DNA of 64,000 nucleotides from Campylobacteraceae bacterium (GCA_027065385.1 JAMOOP010000067.1:1-64000); one strand, 5' to 3'. Shown: positions 26,101 through 34,235, numbered from the stretch's first letter. The notes: generated from the letters alone by a model not told the origin. A program made the numbers and translations.

Positions 26101-26769
26101 AATAAAAAGATAGAACTATCTAAAGAGAAAAAAATATTTGCTTCACCTTCAGTTTTTCCTCAACAGTTTGTACTATCTAAAGAGGTAGCAGATAGTGGAA
26201 TTGGGCAGTTTGAGGTAGCTGCGACACCAATGCAGATGGCAATAGTAGCAAATACCATAAGAAGTAGAGATGTAGTTATTCCTAAAATTATAAAAAATGA
26301 AAAGAGCAAAACTCTATATAAAGATTTTATTAGTAAATCTACACAAAAGGCTATAGAGAAGGCTATGAGAGATGTTGTAATAGATAGAGATGGAACAGCA
26401 AAGTGTGCATTTTACTACAATAGTTTTATAAATCAAGCAAGAGCCTATAATAGAAAAGTTCCAAAAGATAGAGCTATAGGAGTTCCATGTTGGGGATATA
26501 AATCTAAATTCCAAAAAATAAACCCTAAAGATTTTGCCTTTTCAGATGTAACAGTATATGGAAAAACAGGAACAGCAGAAAAGGGAAAAGGTGGACTGTA
26601 TGATGGTTGGTTTGTATCTTTTACTAAAAGTAAAAAAAGAGGTGATATAGTAGTAGTTACAGTAGTTAGAAACTCTGGAACTGGTGGGACTTATAGTGCT
26701 ACTATTAATAAAAAAGTTATTGAGGCTTGGTATAAGAGAGAAAAGAAAAATATAAAACATTTAAAATAA
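23170..26769 (+). CDS. very large penicillin-binding transpeptidase
   Basis: The 1,199-residue protein has a signal-anchor helix (residues 22-38) and a C-terminal transpeptidase domain (about 740-1190). The active-site motifs are S855-T-F-K858 (within RPGSTFKIV), S928-Y-N930 and K1132-T-G1134, all intact, so D,D-transpeptidase activity is expected in the periplasm. No GT51 glycosyltransferase domain is seen. Class B PBPs are usually 550-750 residues. Here about 700 residues of unrecognised, largely beta-rich sequence precede the enzyme, including two stretches reminiscent of ankyrin helices (IAHLLIKYGV near 285, IALLLGASIN near 370). Start is TTG with GGAAAT upstream. Confidence 0.88.
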   Translation: MKRSDTDTTTKIKERLFSSKRVFLLLFFIFIVLVIVRFRAINGLDTSSKDTYLYKFNGDVYADFYIEDNSTIYKTKEETKVLHPYNFVELDLEDKKAVYQLLPDKKENTLSLFTRPKWFEIIGGNYKSSDGDSIIRLSKNDTPSLLIFNANKKRSLLGAKSLKVIALKEGYFYHSLDNKKVPIPVFDGSLKKIRSSRVWNVLSENGILLDSGYITNGDNIIKIYIGNRNKSVLVSKKPKKYNLIKGKTINISIVDKKTPSSKFNLVYADKELYITRLSYDFIRIAHLLIKYGVPNAKDTILKEVDKSNFLQKELLDLVVDSSSLKDEKFYQDYLKRKSELSTKEKKKLNLELLKYVSDGDYYRTKIALLLGASINILNQQKKNLLSIVLSNQKEYLSIPQEMDFKDNKLTIRGSKNIFKNKTYTKDAYFPAKVPIFDKPRIPKKEYLNVDELNEFVDVTHLNGLYISDKSAKVYYSKTPTNFLQEAKINYRKSPPLFLYNSQVEGKFVSPVGNIKGKFYYKIKTNKSKVKVAFNGVIRQNGRVITKNYNKIIPFFQTYDIRVKGGSTILEVSLDSDFLPCGVVFKSSKKIKNFRYSYNQRYYKKFEVINRGDAFYYRIKKDSSKPFKLYHLNIKADESGIVTYLGNSKKYSVGRRSKMVGYSPSLTCLAKDYGKEGLSLYDKDNMMELVPKSYKEKGMIPKDRAKIITGEDSKKRELTADILYKKLLPIYGDGIHFGLTSKGVKAKELTLDASFSKEVADIFESVIKPLKSDKERKKRENYNTILEGAVVVLADKGKDNLEVVSMFSYPYPTKLDMSKKEEYKREIFRYMLLDEFNNPKSSLRNRAIDMRIRPGSTFKIVTSIAGFKYNLIPKLDRDYRKYIEGKPDIDGTIFRGNSIIDIRLKNFSFSNGFTERTDDATFRSSFKKSYNVYFGYLALLLNHKLDRGFKKVLYPISNSIKDREKEFSLLKVADSLGFNKKIELSKEKKIFASPSVFPQQFVLSKEVADSGIGQFEVAATPMQMAIVANTIRSRDVVIPKIIKNEKSKTLYKDFISKSTQKAIEKAMRDVVIDRDGTAKCAFYYNSFINQARAYNRKVPKDRAIGVPCWGYKSKFQKINPKDFAFSDVTVYGKTGTAEKGKGGLYDGWFVSFTKSKKRGDIVVVTVVRNSGTGGTYSATINKKVIEAWYKREKKNIKHLK

Positions 26770-26799
26770 TATTAAATATTTCTATGTTAAAATTCTTTT

Positions 26800-27024
26800 A
26801 TGAAGAAATATATTAAATTATGTGATTATGCAAAGAGCCATTCAGTTACTTATCGGACAGCATGGAATAGATTTAATGCAGGGAAAATTCCAAATAGCTT
26901 TAAAAATGCTGATGGTCAAATTTTAATCGAAGTTATAAATGAAAAAAATATTGATTTGACAAAAGTTGCTATTTATGCAAGAGTTTCAAGTAATAAAAAT
27001 AGAACAAATCTAAAAATATTCTAG
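26800..27024 (+). pseudogene. truncated IS607-type serine recombinase (tnpA remnant)
   Basis: The 74-residue frame carries a MerR-like helix-turn-helix (KLCDYAKSHSVTYRTAWNRF) followed by the start of a serine-resolvase domain (VAIYARVSSNKNRTNL), where the second-to-last serine region is the catalytic motif YARVSS. This order is characteristic of IS607 TnpA, which is about 200 residues. The frame breaks off at 27022 with a TAG in a palindromic stretch. The rest of the resolvase domain and the partner tnpB are missing, so the gene is dead. Confidence 0.82.
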
Positions 27025-27038
27025 CTAGAAGTTCTAGC
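27019..27038. repeat. nested TTCTAG palindromes at the tnpA break point
   Basis: TTCTAG (27019-27024), its complement CTAGAA (27025-27030) and TTCTAG again (27032-27037) lie in a row, forming a 12-base perfect palindrome and an overlapping GCTAGAA-G-TTCTAGC repeat (27024-27038). It coincides with the end of the tnpA homology and may be the scar of a deletion or insertion. Confidence 0.5.
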
Positions 27039-27323
27039 CAACTTAAAGATATTTTTGCTAAGAAATCGTTTATTCTTGATAAAATTGTTTTAAATTTTAT
27101 TGAGCGACATTTGGTTGTGTTACTTTATATTTTAGATAAAAAGAGTTATTCTTTATCTAAAATTAAAAAAGATACTTCATCAAAGATGAAGTATAATAAT
27201 AACTTACGCTACAATAGTTTAGCTAACATTTTAACCTCAAATTCCTATATGTCAAATTATCTAAATGGTAATTTTCTAAAAAATAGTATAGTTAGGATTT
27301 TTAGGTGAGGTGAAACTTGGGAT

Positions 27324-27374
27324 ATGGAAAAATCATAAATAGGGCTAAAAATCCTATTTTCTATGATTTTCCAT
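27324..27374. repeat. imperfect long hairpin
   Basis: The arm at 27324-27343 (ATGGAAAAATCATA then AATAGG) is complementary to 27353-27374 with three small insertions, leaving a 9-base loop. It may be an end structure of an insertion element or a terminator without a T tract. The sequence AATCCTATT inside it recurs as GATCCTATT shortly after. Confidence 0.5.
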
Positions 27375-27450
27375 TGAAAAAGATCCTATTATAAAAGTTA
27401 AACTTCCTCCAAAAATAGAGAAAAAGAAATATTTTAAAATAGAGTAATAT

Positions 27451-27996
27451 TTATCTAATCTCTCTATAAACAAAGAAAGATACAACAGCTATTACAAAAA
27501 TAGCTCCACCTCCTACAATATATATAGTATGTGAAGAGGCATCTTTTCCATAGATATAGCCTAAAAGTAACATCGCTGTGTTCCATATAGAGTTGGATAT
27601 AAAGATAATTGGAATAAAATATTTTAGCTCAACCTTTGCAATTCCAGCTGGAATTGAGATATATTGTCCTAATCCAAATGTAAGTGGAGCTAAAAATAGG
27701 GATAGTTTCCCATACTTTTTAAAAAATTTCTCCAATTTTATAATTTTTGATTTATCTAAAACCTTTTTTGATAGAAATTTAGCTAAATGATAATTAATTA
27801 AAGCCCCAACTGTTATACCTAAAGCTGTTACAGTTAAAACTATAAAAAAGTCTAATCTTCCTTGCGATACTAAATATCCTGCAGGAAGTAGTATTAGTTG
27901 TGTTGGAAGTGGTACAAAAGTTCCTACTATTATCATATAGAAAAAAAAGCCTATATATCCTATACTAAATACAATATCTACTATAAAATATAACAC
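27451..27996 (-). CDS. DedA-family membrane protein
   Basis: The 181-residue protein has the DedA/SNARE-associated layout: GTFVPLPTQLILLPAGYL near residue 25, then GALINYHLAKFLSKK, a charged stretch, and FLAPLTFGLGQYISIPAGIAKVELKYF. DedA proteins are involved in lipid-carrier or phospholipid flipping and membrane homeostasis. Five hydrophobic segments are seen. The GTG start shares its G with the TAG stop of the EnvC-like gene, so it is the last member of the long minus-strand operon. Confidence 0.87.
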   Translation of the reverse strand: MLYFIVDIVFSIGYIGFFFYMIIVGTFVPLPTQLILLPAGYLVSQGRLDFFIVLTVTALGITVGALINYHLAKFLSKKVLDKSKIIKLEKFFKKYGKLSLFLAPLTFGLGQYISIPAGIAKVELKYFIPIIFISNSIWNTAMLLLGYIYGKDASSHTIYIVGGGAIFVIAVVSFFVYREIR

Positions 27997-29162
27997 TACA
28001 ATCTTATTAGCTTTAATGGATTTAAGTGTTTATTGTTTTTTGTAACTTCAAACATTAAACTACTATTTACTTTACCTATTACAGAACCTTTTGATACTCT
28101 TTTTCCAACATGAATACCAGGGGCTAATCTTGATAGTTTTGCATATATTGTATGTATATTATTTGCGTGTGAGACAATAACAACTTTACCTAACATTCCT
28201 CCACTATTTTCTGCAAAAACAACTTTTCCACTTAATACACTTTTTACTTTTGAACCCTTATATGGAGCTTTTAGTGTAATTGATTTATTAAATATTTTAA
28301 ATTTATATATAGGGTCAATATAAGTTCCAAATTTTTTAATAAGTTTTGAACCCTCTAGTGGAGATATGGTTTTACCACCACTATAACTAGCTCTTCTTAC
28401 CCTTTTTATACGAGAGTGTTTTTTTCTCTTTTTACTACTCTCATTATCTAAATTTTCATCTCTTTTAACTATCTCTAATCTATTTAATCTTCTCTGTAAA
28501 GCTCTTCTACTTGCACGAATAGCGTTAAATCTCTTTTTATAAATAGCTCTGTCTTCTGCTAACCTTTTTATTATTTTCTCTTTTTTAGATTTTTTAGAAA
28601 AATATTCATCTCTATCTTTTTTATAAATATCAATCTCTTTTTGAAGTTTTGCCTGTTTAATTCTAAAGAAATCCTCTTTATTATTTAAATCTTCAATATC
28701 TTTTTTAAGTTTATCTATCTCCTTATTATTCTCTTTAGCATATACTTTATAAGCCTCTTGTAACATTACAGATTTTGGTGTTGGTTGTTTTAACTCCTCT
28801 AAAACTAAAGCCATACTAAACTTATCGGCAACTAAAGAGATAAACTTATCTTGCTTATCTTCAATAATATCACTCAATTTTCCAAGTTCTATATCGACTG
28901 CTATTTTTTTACGATTTAATTCATTGTAGATAGATTGACTACTTTTTATCTTTTTCTCTAAAATTTTAAGTTTTTTATCTAATCTCTCTTTTTCTGCTTT
29001 TGCATCTATTATCTTTTTAGCAATAGTAGATAATTTTTTATCCATTCTATTGTACTGATTTTGTTTAGATTGAAGCTCTTTTTTTTTCTGTTTAATTTTT
29101 CTATCTATAGAACTACTACAAAGAAGAGATATTAAAAGAGTAAAGATAAGAATTCTCTTCAT
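27996..29162 (-). CDS. EnvC-like murein hydrolase activator (coiled coil plus degenerate LytM domain)
   Basis: The 388-residue protein has a signal peptide (MKRILIFTLLISLLCSSS), a long coiled coil (about residues 20-240, Lys/Glu/Leu-rich) and a C-terminal LytM/M23-like domain (about 265-388). In active M23 enzymes zinc is held by H-x(3)-D and H-x-H. Here the first site reads FNKSITLKAP and the last SLMFEVTK, so the metal ligands are lost. This matches EnvC, which activates periplasmic amidases and is controlled by FtsEX. It lies next to ftsX, which supports the role. Confidence 0.85.
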   Translation of the reverse strand: MKRILIFTLLISLLCSSSIDRKIKQKKKELQSKQNQYNRMDKKLSTIAKKIIDAKAEKERLDKKLKILEKKIKSSQSIYNELNRKKIAVDIELGKLSDIIEDKQDKFISLVADKFSMALVLEELKQPTPKSVMLQEAYKVYAKENNKEIDKLKKDIEDLNNKEDFFRIKQAKLQKEIDIYKKDRDEYFSKKSKKEKIIKRLAEDRAIYKKRFNAIRASRRALQRRLNRLEIVKRDENLDNESSKKRKKHSRIKRVRRASYSGGKTISPLEGSKLIKKFGTYIDPIYKFKIFNKSITLKAPYKGSKVKSVLSGKVVFAENSGGMLGKVVIVSHANNIHTIYAKLSRLAPGIHVGKRVSKGSVIGKVNSSLMFEVTKNNKHLNPLKLIRL

Positions 29163-29972
29163 CTACTCCTCCTTTACATTAATAACCACTAACAAAACTG
29201 CTACTAAAACAATTACAATAGAAGCAAATGAGAGTGTTAATAAATCATCAATAGAGAATAAACCCTCAATATTATCTTCTAAAATAGCAATATGGTTTCC
29301 TTTAACCCACGAGTTTTGAATAATATAAAAGACTATACTAGCAATTATAGCAGATATAATAGCATCAACTATTGCCATAACAATTAAAGCTTTACTTCTT
29401 AAAAACAGAGAAGCACCAAAAATATCCATAACTTTCATTCTCTCAGAGTGTAAAAAGTTCCAAACCTCCATCTGTTTAATAATTAAAAAAAATCCTATAA
29501 CAGTCATAAAAAAGATAAATGTTTGAAAAGCTAGTTTTATAGATGAAAAGAGTCCATAGTTTGAATTATGAAGTGTATCAAATGTCTCAACTCTTGTAAC
29601 TTTATCACTTTTTAGAAAATTCTGTTTAACTTTTTCTAACTCTTTATTATCTAAATATTTATCTAGTTTTATAGAGTAAAAATTTGGCATTTTTTGATGT
29701 ATATGTTCACTATTTGTAGCTTTAAATGAGCTATCAACTCTTTGGATTATTTTAGATTTTTCAATTTCTGAAACCTTATATACATGTTTATCCCAAGATT
29801 TAAAATCATCTATACTCATCTCATCTTTGGCTACAACTAACATTGCATAGCTATTTTTTAAACTCTCCTCATACCCTTTTGTTGTACGGTCAAAAGCTAT
29901 AAAAAACTCTAAACCAAGCAGTATTGCTACCATTGGAAATATAAGTGATATATGTCTTTTAATGAACCTCAT
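29163..29972 (-). CDS. ftsX: cell-division protein FtsX
   Basis: The protein has a first helix (IFPMVAILLGLEFFIAF), a periplasmic domain of about 120 residues and three C-terminal helices (FQTFIFFMTVIGFFLIIKQM; ALIVMAIVDAIISAIIASIVFYI; LTLSFASIVIVLVAVLLVVI), the FtsX plan. An ATG at 29990 is possible, but the ATG at 29972 has GGAGAG at correct spacing, so it is preferred (269 residues). It overlaps ftsE. With FtsE it forms an ABC-like complex that drives EnvC-type regulators of septal peptidoglycan cleavage. Confidence 0.88.
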   Translation of the reverse strand: MRFIKRHISLIFPMVAILLGLEFFIAFDRTTKGYEESLKNSYAMLVVAKDEMSIDDFKSWDKHVYKVSEIEKSKIIQRVDSSFKATNSEHIHQKMPNFYSIKLDKYLDNKELEKVKQNFLKSDKVTRVETFDTLHNSNYGLFSSIKLAFQTFIFFMTVIGFFLIIKQMEVWNFLHSERMKVMDIFGASLFLRSKALIVMAIVDAIISAIIASIVFYIIQNSWVKGNHIAILEDNIEGLFSIDDLLTLSFASIVIVLVAVLLVVINVKEE

Positions 29973-30633
29973 AAATCTCTCCATGTTCATCTATAGTAAA
30001 ATGCCTATATGAAATATTAAAAACAGAAGGTATTTTATGGGTTACAACTACTACTGTAGTCTCTAACTGCTGACAAGCATTTTCCAATAAGTCCCAAATT
30101 ACATTAGATGAGTAATCATCTAAGTTTCCCGTTGGTTCATCTGCTAAAATTAAAAATGGATTTTTAGCTAAAGCTCTAGCTACGCCTACTCTTTGTTGCT
30201 CTCCACCAGAAAGTTCTAATGGATATTTATGCTCTTTTCCACTTAGTTTTACATGATGAAGAAGTCTTTTTGCTTGTGTCTTTTGAACCTCGCTAGAGTA
30301 TCCTGCTATCCAAAGAGGCAAAACTACATTTCTCTCTACATTCCACTCATTAATAAGCTTATAGTCTTGAAAAATAATTCCTAAATGGCTTCTTAACTCT
30401 TGAAGTTTAGACTTTTTTATACTACTCATATCTAATCCGCCCATTAGAAGAGTTCCCGATTGAGGTTTTATATTACCGTAGAAAGATTTTAAAAGAGTGG
30501 ATTTTCCACTACCACTAGGGCCTGTAATAAATACAAAATCACCCTTTTTTACATAAAACGAAGTATTTTTAATAATCTCTTCATCTCTTTCATAAGATAG
30601 AGTTAGATTTTGAGCTGATATAATATTAGACAT
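29959..30633 (-). CDS. ftsE: cell-division ATP-binding protein FtsE
   Basis: The 224-residue ABC ATPase has Walker A GPSGSGKST (near residue 39), a Q-loop IIFQDYKLI, the signature LSGGEQQRVGVARALAKNP, Walker B LILADEPTGNLD and the H-loop VVVTHK. Length and sequence match FtsE, the ATPase of the FtsEX complex at the division septum. It overlaps trmB by 8 bases and ftsX by 14, so the three are coupled. Confidence 0.92.
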   Translation of the reverse strand: MSNIISAQNLTLSYERDEEIIKNTSFYVKKGDFVFITGPSGSGKSTLLKSFYGNIKPQSGTLLMGGLDMSSIKKSKLQELRSHLGIIFQDYKLINEWNVERNVVLPLWIAGYSSEVQKTQAKRLLHHVKLSGKEHKYPLELSGGEQQRVGVARALAKNPFLILADEPTGNLDDYSSNVIWDLLENACQQLETTVVVVTHKIPSVFNISYRHFTIDEHGEIYEVH

Positions 30634-31804
30634 TTAGATACTCCTCAATTTTTAAATGAGTCTTATAGTTAGTTAGAGTCTTTACAGGATTTTGACCAAA
30701 ATAGTAGCTTTTTTTATTATCTATTATAATATATTTATGTTCAGATCTATTAAAACTTCCAAATGCTAACTTTAACAGAATAGTACTCTTATCTACTCTA
30801 TAAAATCTCTCAAAATGTATAAAAAAACTATCAAAAACCATAGGCTTTTTAGATATTTTATCTAATAGAGTATCTTTATATTTTATACTATTAAAAGTAA
30901 AATCAAAATCGAAGACTCTCTCTTTAGACTCCTCTAAAGAGGTAACAAAAACATCATAAATATCTTTATCCTGCCTTAGCCATCTAGCCTCATACTTACT
31001 TGTAATATCTAAAGACTCATTTTTTCTAACCTCTAAAGATGTTTTTAAAACATTTTCACCTAAAAAGGTCTCTAATGAATACCAAAAATATTTATAGCTA
31101 TCTGTTCTAAGTTCTAATCTTCCACCCTGCTCTAAAACTCTTATAGACTCATTTAAAAAAGAGGGTGATATAACTCTTCTTTGTGGCTTTTTATCCCAAG
31201 GAACTGGAAAATGAACAAAAATTTTATGGATACTATTTGATGGTATTATCTCTAAAAGAAGTCTTGCATCGTAGTTTATAACCCAAATATTTTTTAAACT
31301 CTTTAACTCTATTTGTCTTAGAACCTGTTGTGCTGATGGAGTGTGTATCTCTATACCTATAAAAAGCTCATTTGGATTTTTTTCTGCTTGATATAATAAG
31401 TGTTTTCCTGAACCAAATCCAACCTCTATTGAGACTCTACTAAATGGAAATTTAATATCTGAAAAATCTTCTATTCTCTTCTCAAAACTATTTGCTAATT
31501 TTGTTTTAGTTTGGTTTATTGCAATATTTGAATTTATTATCTCTAAATTTAATTTGCTAGATATATTATCTATTGCCTCTTTTACTAGATTTACATCTAA
31601 AGGTCTTGTAACTTTATCATATTTGAAAAGCCAATTTTTTTCACTCTTTTTTATATATAGTAAAAATTTACTACCCTTAACCTCTACACCTATAAGTTCA
31701 TCTTGACTTAATAAATCTTTAGATTTAAAAATTACTTTAGTATTAATATAACTCTTTTTCTCTATAATGGAAGTATCAAATGGTTTAACAGTAATATGTG
31801 GCAT
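30626..31804 (-). CDS. trmB: tRNA (guanine-N7)-methyltransferase TrmB
   Basis: TrmB puts N7-methylguanosine at position 46 of tRNA. The SAM motif VSIEVGFGSGKHLLYQA (near residue 127) and the signature IFVHFPVPWDKKPQRRVISPSFL are clear. At 392 residues it is far longer than E. coli TrmB (239): there are about 120 additional N-terminal and 90 C-terminal residues, as in other members of this phylum. It lies between the lipoprotein gene and ftsE. Confidence 0.92.
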   Translation of the reverse strand: MPHITVKPFDTSIIEKKSYINTKVIFKSKDLLSQDELIGVEVKGSKFLLYIKKSEKNWLFKYDKVTRPLDVNLVKEAIDNISSKLNLEIINSNIAINQTKTKLANSFEKRIEDFSDIKFPFSRVSIEVGFGSGKHLLYQAEKNPNELFIGIEIHTPSAQQVLRQIELKSLKNIWVINYDARLLLEIIPSNSIHKIFVHFPVPWDKKPQRRVISPSFLNESIRVLEQGGRLELRTDSYKYFWYSLETFLGENVLKTSLEVRKNESLDITSKYEARWLRQDKDIYDVFVTSLEESKERVFDFDFTFNSIKYKDTLLDKISKKPMVFDSFFIHFERFYRVDKSTILLKLAFGSFNRSEHKYIIIDNKKSYYFGQNPVKTLTNYKTHLKIEEYLNV

Positions 31805-31812
31805 ATAAAACC

Positions 31813-32493
31813 TTATCTTGCTGTTATAGTAAGAATATTACTAGGCAGGGAGTAGCTATCATCAAAACCTACGGCTGTAACTCTATATTGGTATTTATTT
31901 CCAGATTGAACATATTTATCTAAATACTCAACCATCATACGATTTTTTAAAGTACCAATCCATGTCCATTTACCACCATTAACACTTCTATCTATCTTAT
32001 ACATCTTAACTCTTATATCAGGGTGTGGTCTCCATATTAGCTTAATAATATTTGTAGCCTTTTGAGCCCCTTGAAAAAATGTTACTTTAGGAAGAGGAGG
32101 GAGAGTTTTTATCTCAATAATTTTTCCATGAGCTGACTCATATTCACCTCTAATTGTTGTAAAGGTGTAGGTGTAGTTACTATTTTGCATTAAACCAGTA
32201 TCAACAAAGTGTGAAGCAAAAGGGCTATTAATGGTGGCAATCTTTACAAGCTGTTTAGTTGTACTATTAGCATAAGCATTTGGTGCTGTTCTATAGATAT
32301 TAACACCATCTAATCCTCTTCTTGATAGAGGCTTCCACTCAAATGCAACAGAGGTATTTGAAGCAATAGCTTTTACATTATTTAATTTTGGTAACCTACC
32401 ATCTAGCTTATAACTAAGCATTGTATTAGGGTTACATCCTGTTAGTAACAGTGCTGAAATAGCTATCAATGATATTAGGGTTAATCTTCTCAT
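31813..32493 (-). CDS. lipoprotein with two fibronectin type III-like domains
   Basis: The signal ends in the lipobox LLTGC (Cys about residue 20), so the protein is lipid-anchored. Two FN3-like sandwiches follow (about 35-130 and 135-226), with VAFEWKPLSRRGLDGVNIYR and IKLIWRPHPDIRVKMYKIDRS in the typical B-C strand positions. A TTG at 32496 is also in frame, but AAGGAGAG supports the ATG at 32493. The gene starts 62 bases inside rluD. Its role is unknown; it may be an envelope scaffold. Confidence 0.85.
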   Translation of the reverse strand: MRRLTLISLIAISALLLTGCNPNTMLSYKLDGRLPKLNNVKAIASNTSVAFEWKPLSRRGLDGVNIYRTAPNAYANSTTKQLVKIATINSPFASHFVDTGLMQNSNYTYTFTTIRGEYESAHGKIIEIKTLPPLPKVTFFQGAQKATNIIKLIWRPHPDIRVKMYKIDRSVNGGKWTWIGTLKNRMMVEYLDKYVQSGNKYQYRVTAVGFDDSYSLPSNILTITAR

Positions 32494-33403
32494 CAATCTC
32501 TCCTTGATTAAATTTCCGATATATAAAATCTTCCATATCGGGAAAAAGTGGTGCTACAAACTCCATTTTCTCTTTTTTAGTTGGGTGAATTAGATAGAGT
32601 TTATAAGCGTGTAATAGAACTCTTTTGATTGTATCTTTTTTGCTCTTAAACCCATATAAAACATCTCCTAATATGTGCCGTCCTAAACTATTTAGATGTA
32701 CTCTAATCTGATGAGTCCGTCCTGTAAAGAGTTTTACAGCAATTAACTCCACATTTGCGTCACTTTTGGCTAATTTATAAAAAGCTGATTTTGCCTCTTT
32801 TCCACCCTCGATTATATCCATCTTCATACGATTTTTACGATTTCTAGCTATTGGTCTATCTACAACTCCACTCTGCTTTAATGGATAATCAATAAGAGCT
32901 AAATAGTATCTTCCCATACTTTTATCTTGTAGTTGAGAGCTTAGGTTTTGGTGAGCTTCATTAGTTTTAGCTATAACTAAAGCACCTGTTGTATCTTTAT
33001 CTATTCTGTGAACTATACCGTGTCTCTCTTCACCTGAAATAGTCGATAGAGATACACCCTTTTTGATTAACCAATCTACCACAGTAGCCTCTTTAACTGA
33101 AGGTGCTGGGTGAACTACTACGCCTGATGGTTTATTTATAACCATAATATCATTATCTTCATAGATTATATCAATATCAAAATCTACACTAATTTTCTCT
33201 TTTTTAGTAGCCTCTTTAAATGAATAGTTTACCTCATCACCAACTGAAAGTTTAAATCCTCTTTTAGTAACTATTTTACTATTAACAGCTACTAAACCCT
33301 CTTTAATAAGTCTCTCTACTTGATTTCTACTCTGATTAATCTCTTTAGTTAAGATTTTATCTAATCGTCCTATCTCTTTTGCTATAAAGCTTTTTTTACT
33401 CAT
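32432..33403 (-). CDS. rluD: RluD-type 23S rRNA pseudouridine synthase
   Basis: The 323-residue protein has an N-terminal S4 RNA-binding domain (SRNQVERLIKEGLVAVNSKIV) and the RluA-family catalytic core with the active aspartate in HGIVHRIDKDTTGALV and VELIAVKLFTGRTHQIRVHL. RluD modifies 23S rRNA positions 1911/1915/1917, and 1915 is the base later methylated by RlmH, which is also encoded in this window. It overlaps galU by 8 bases and the lipoprotein gene by 62. Confidence 0.9.
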   Translation of the reverse strand: MSKKSFIAKEIGRLDKILTKEINQSRNQVERLIKEGLVAVNSKIVTKRGFKLSVGDEVNYSFKEATKKEKISVDFDIDIIYEDNDIMVINKPSGVVVHPAPSVKEATVVDWLIKKGVSLSTISGEERHGIVHRIDKDTTGALVIAKTNEAHQNLSSQLQDKSMGRYYLALIDYPLKQSGVVDRPIARNRKNRMKMDIIEGGKEAKSAFYKLAKSDANVELIAVKLFTGRTHQIRVHLNSLGRHILGDVLYGFKSKKDTIKRVLLHAYKLYLIHPTKKEKMEFVAPLFPDMEDFIYRKFNQGEIDEKINPNIIDSYFSTVTNRM

Positions 33404-34235
33404 TACTATTTTTTAGATTATAAAAGTAGTTAGTAGCCTCTACAAACCCATCAATAGAGCCACAATCAAATCTTTTTCCCTTAAATTTAAATGCCACTAC
33501 TCTATCATGTTTTGCTTGTTCCATTAGTGCATCAGTTATTTGTATCTCTCCACCTTTTCCCTCTTTAGTATTTTTTAAAATATCAAAAATATCAGGGGTT
33601 AAAATATATCTTCCAATAATTGCCATATTGGTTGGTGCATCTTTTGAGTCGGGTTTTTCTATCATATTATGAACTCGATATACATCATCTCTTCCATATA
33701 CTAAATCACCATCTATAATACCATACTTATGAGTCTCCTCTTTTGGTACTTCTTCAATGGCTACAACTGAACATTGGTATCTATTAAAAATCTCTATCAT
33801 CTGCTTTAAGACACCATCTTCTTCTCCATTATTACATAAATCATCAGCTAAAACAACAGCAAAAGGCTCATTTCCAATTAGTGTCTCACCTGTTAATATA
33901 GCATGACCTAAACCTTTCATCTCTATCTGTCTAGTGTATGAAAAGGTACATTTAGAAATAAGTGAACGAATTTCAGTTAAAAGAGACTCTTTAGAGCCAC
34001 CCTTTATCTGATTTTCCAACTCATAAGATATATCAAAATGGTCTTCAATAGCTCTTTTTCCTCTTCCTGTTACTATTGCCATAGTTGTTATTCCAGCCTC
34101 AACTGCCTCTTCAACACCATGTTGAATAAGAGGTTTAGTTAAAATTGGCAACATCTCTTTAGGCGTAGCTTTTGTAGCTGGTAAAAACCTTGTACCATAT
34201 CCTGCTGCAGGAAATAGACACTTTTTTATCTTCAT
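33396..34235 (-). CDS. galU: UTP-glucose-1-phosphate uridylyltransferase
   Basis: The 279-residue nucleotidyltransferase makes UDP-glucose from UTP and glucose-1-phosphate. Motifs: FPAAGYGTRFLPATKATPKEMLPI at the N-terminus, FAVVLADDLC, VHNMIEKP and KGKRFDCGSIDGF at the C-terminus. UDP-glucose is the substrate of Ugd, encoded 18 kb away in the EPS locus. It begins one base after the phnA-like stop, within the long minus-strand operon. Confidence 0.96.
   Translation of the reverse strand: MKIKKCLFPAAGYGTRFLPATKATPKEMLPILTKPLIQHGVEEAVEAGITTMAIVTGRGKRAIEDHFDISYELENQIKGGSKESLLTEIRSLISKCTFSYTRQIEMKGLGHAILTGETLIGNEPFAVVLADDLCNNGEEDGVLKQMIEIFNRYQCSVVAIEEVPKEETHKYGIIDGDLVYGRDDVYRVHNMIEKPDSKDAPTNMAIIGRYILTPDIFDILKNTKEGKGGEIQITDALMEQAKHDRVVAFKFKGKRFDCGSIDGFVEATNYFYNLKNSNE

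Larger units (their letters stand above)
26800..27450 (+). mobile_element. decayed IS607-like element region
   Basis: The 680 bases between the transpeptidase and DedA genes hold the tnpA remnant, a run of open sequence in another frame (27021-27308) and an imperfect hairpin. The run encodes up to 96 residues (SSSQLKDIFAKK... to ...SIVRIFR) that I do not recognise; it could be eroded passenger or host sequence. No terminal repeats can be defined, as IS607 elements have none. The right limit is arbitrary. Confidence 0.5.

Noticed and set aside
18000-27000. Defence island or prophage
   Set aside because: Only the DUF234 ATPase and one dead recombinase are of the accessory type; the rest are ordinary cell genes.
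27111-27308. 65-codon frame as a real gene
   Set aside because: No ribosome-binding site and no recognisable family; the frame extends upstream without a start into the element remnant.
27996-29162. M23 protein as an active endopeptidase
   Set aside because: Both zinc-binding motifs are missing, so an activator role is more likely.
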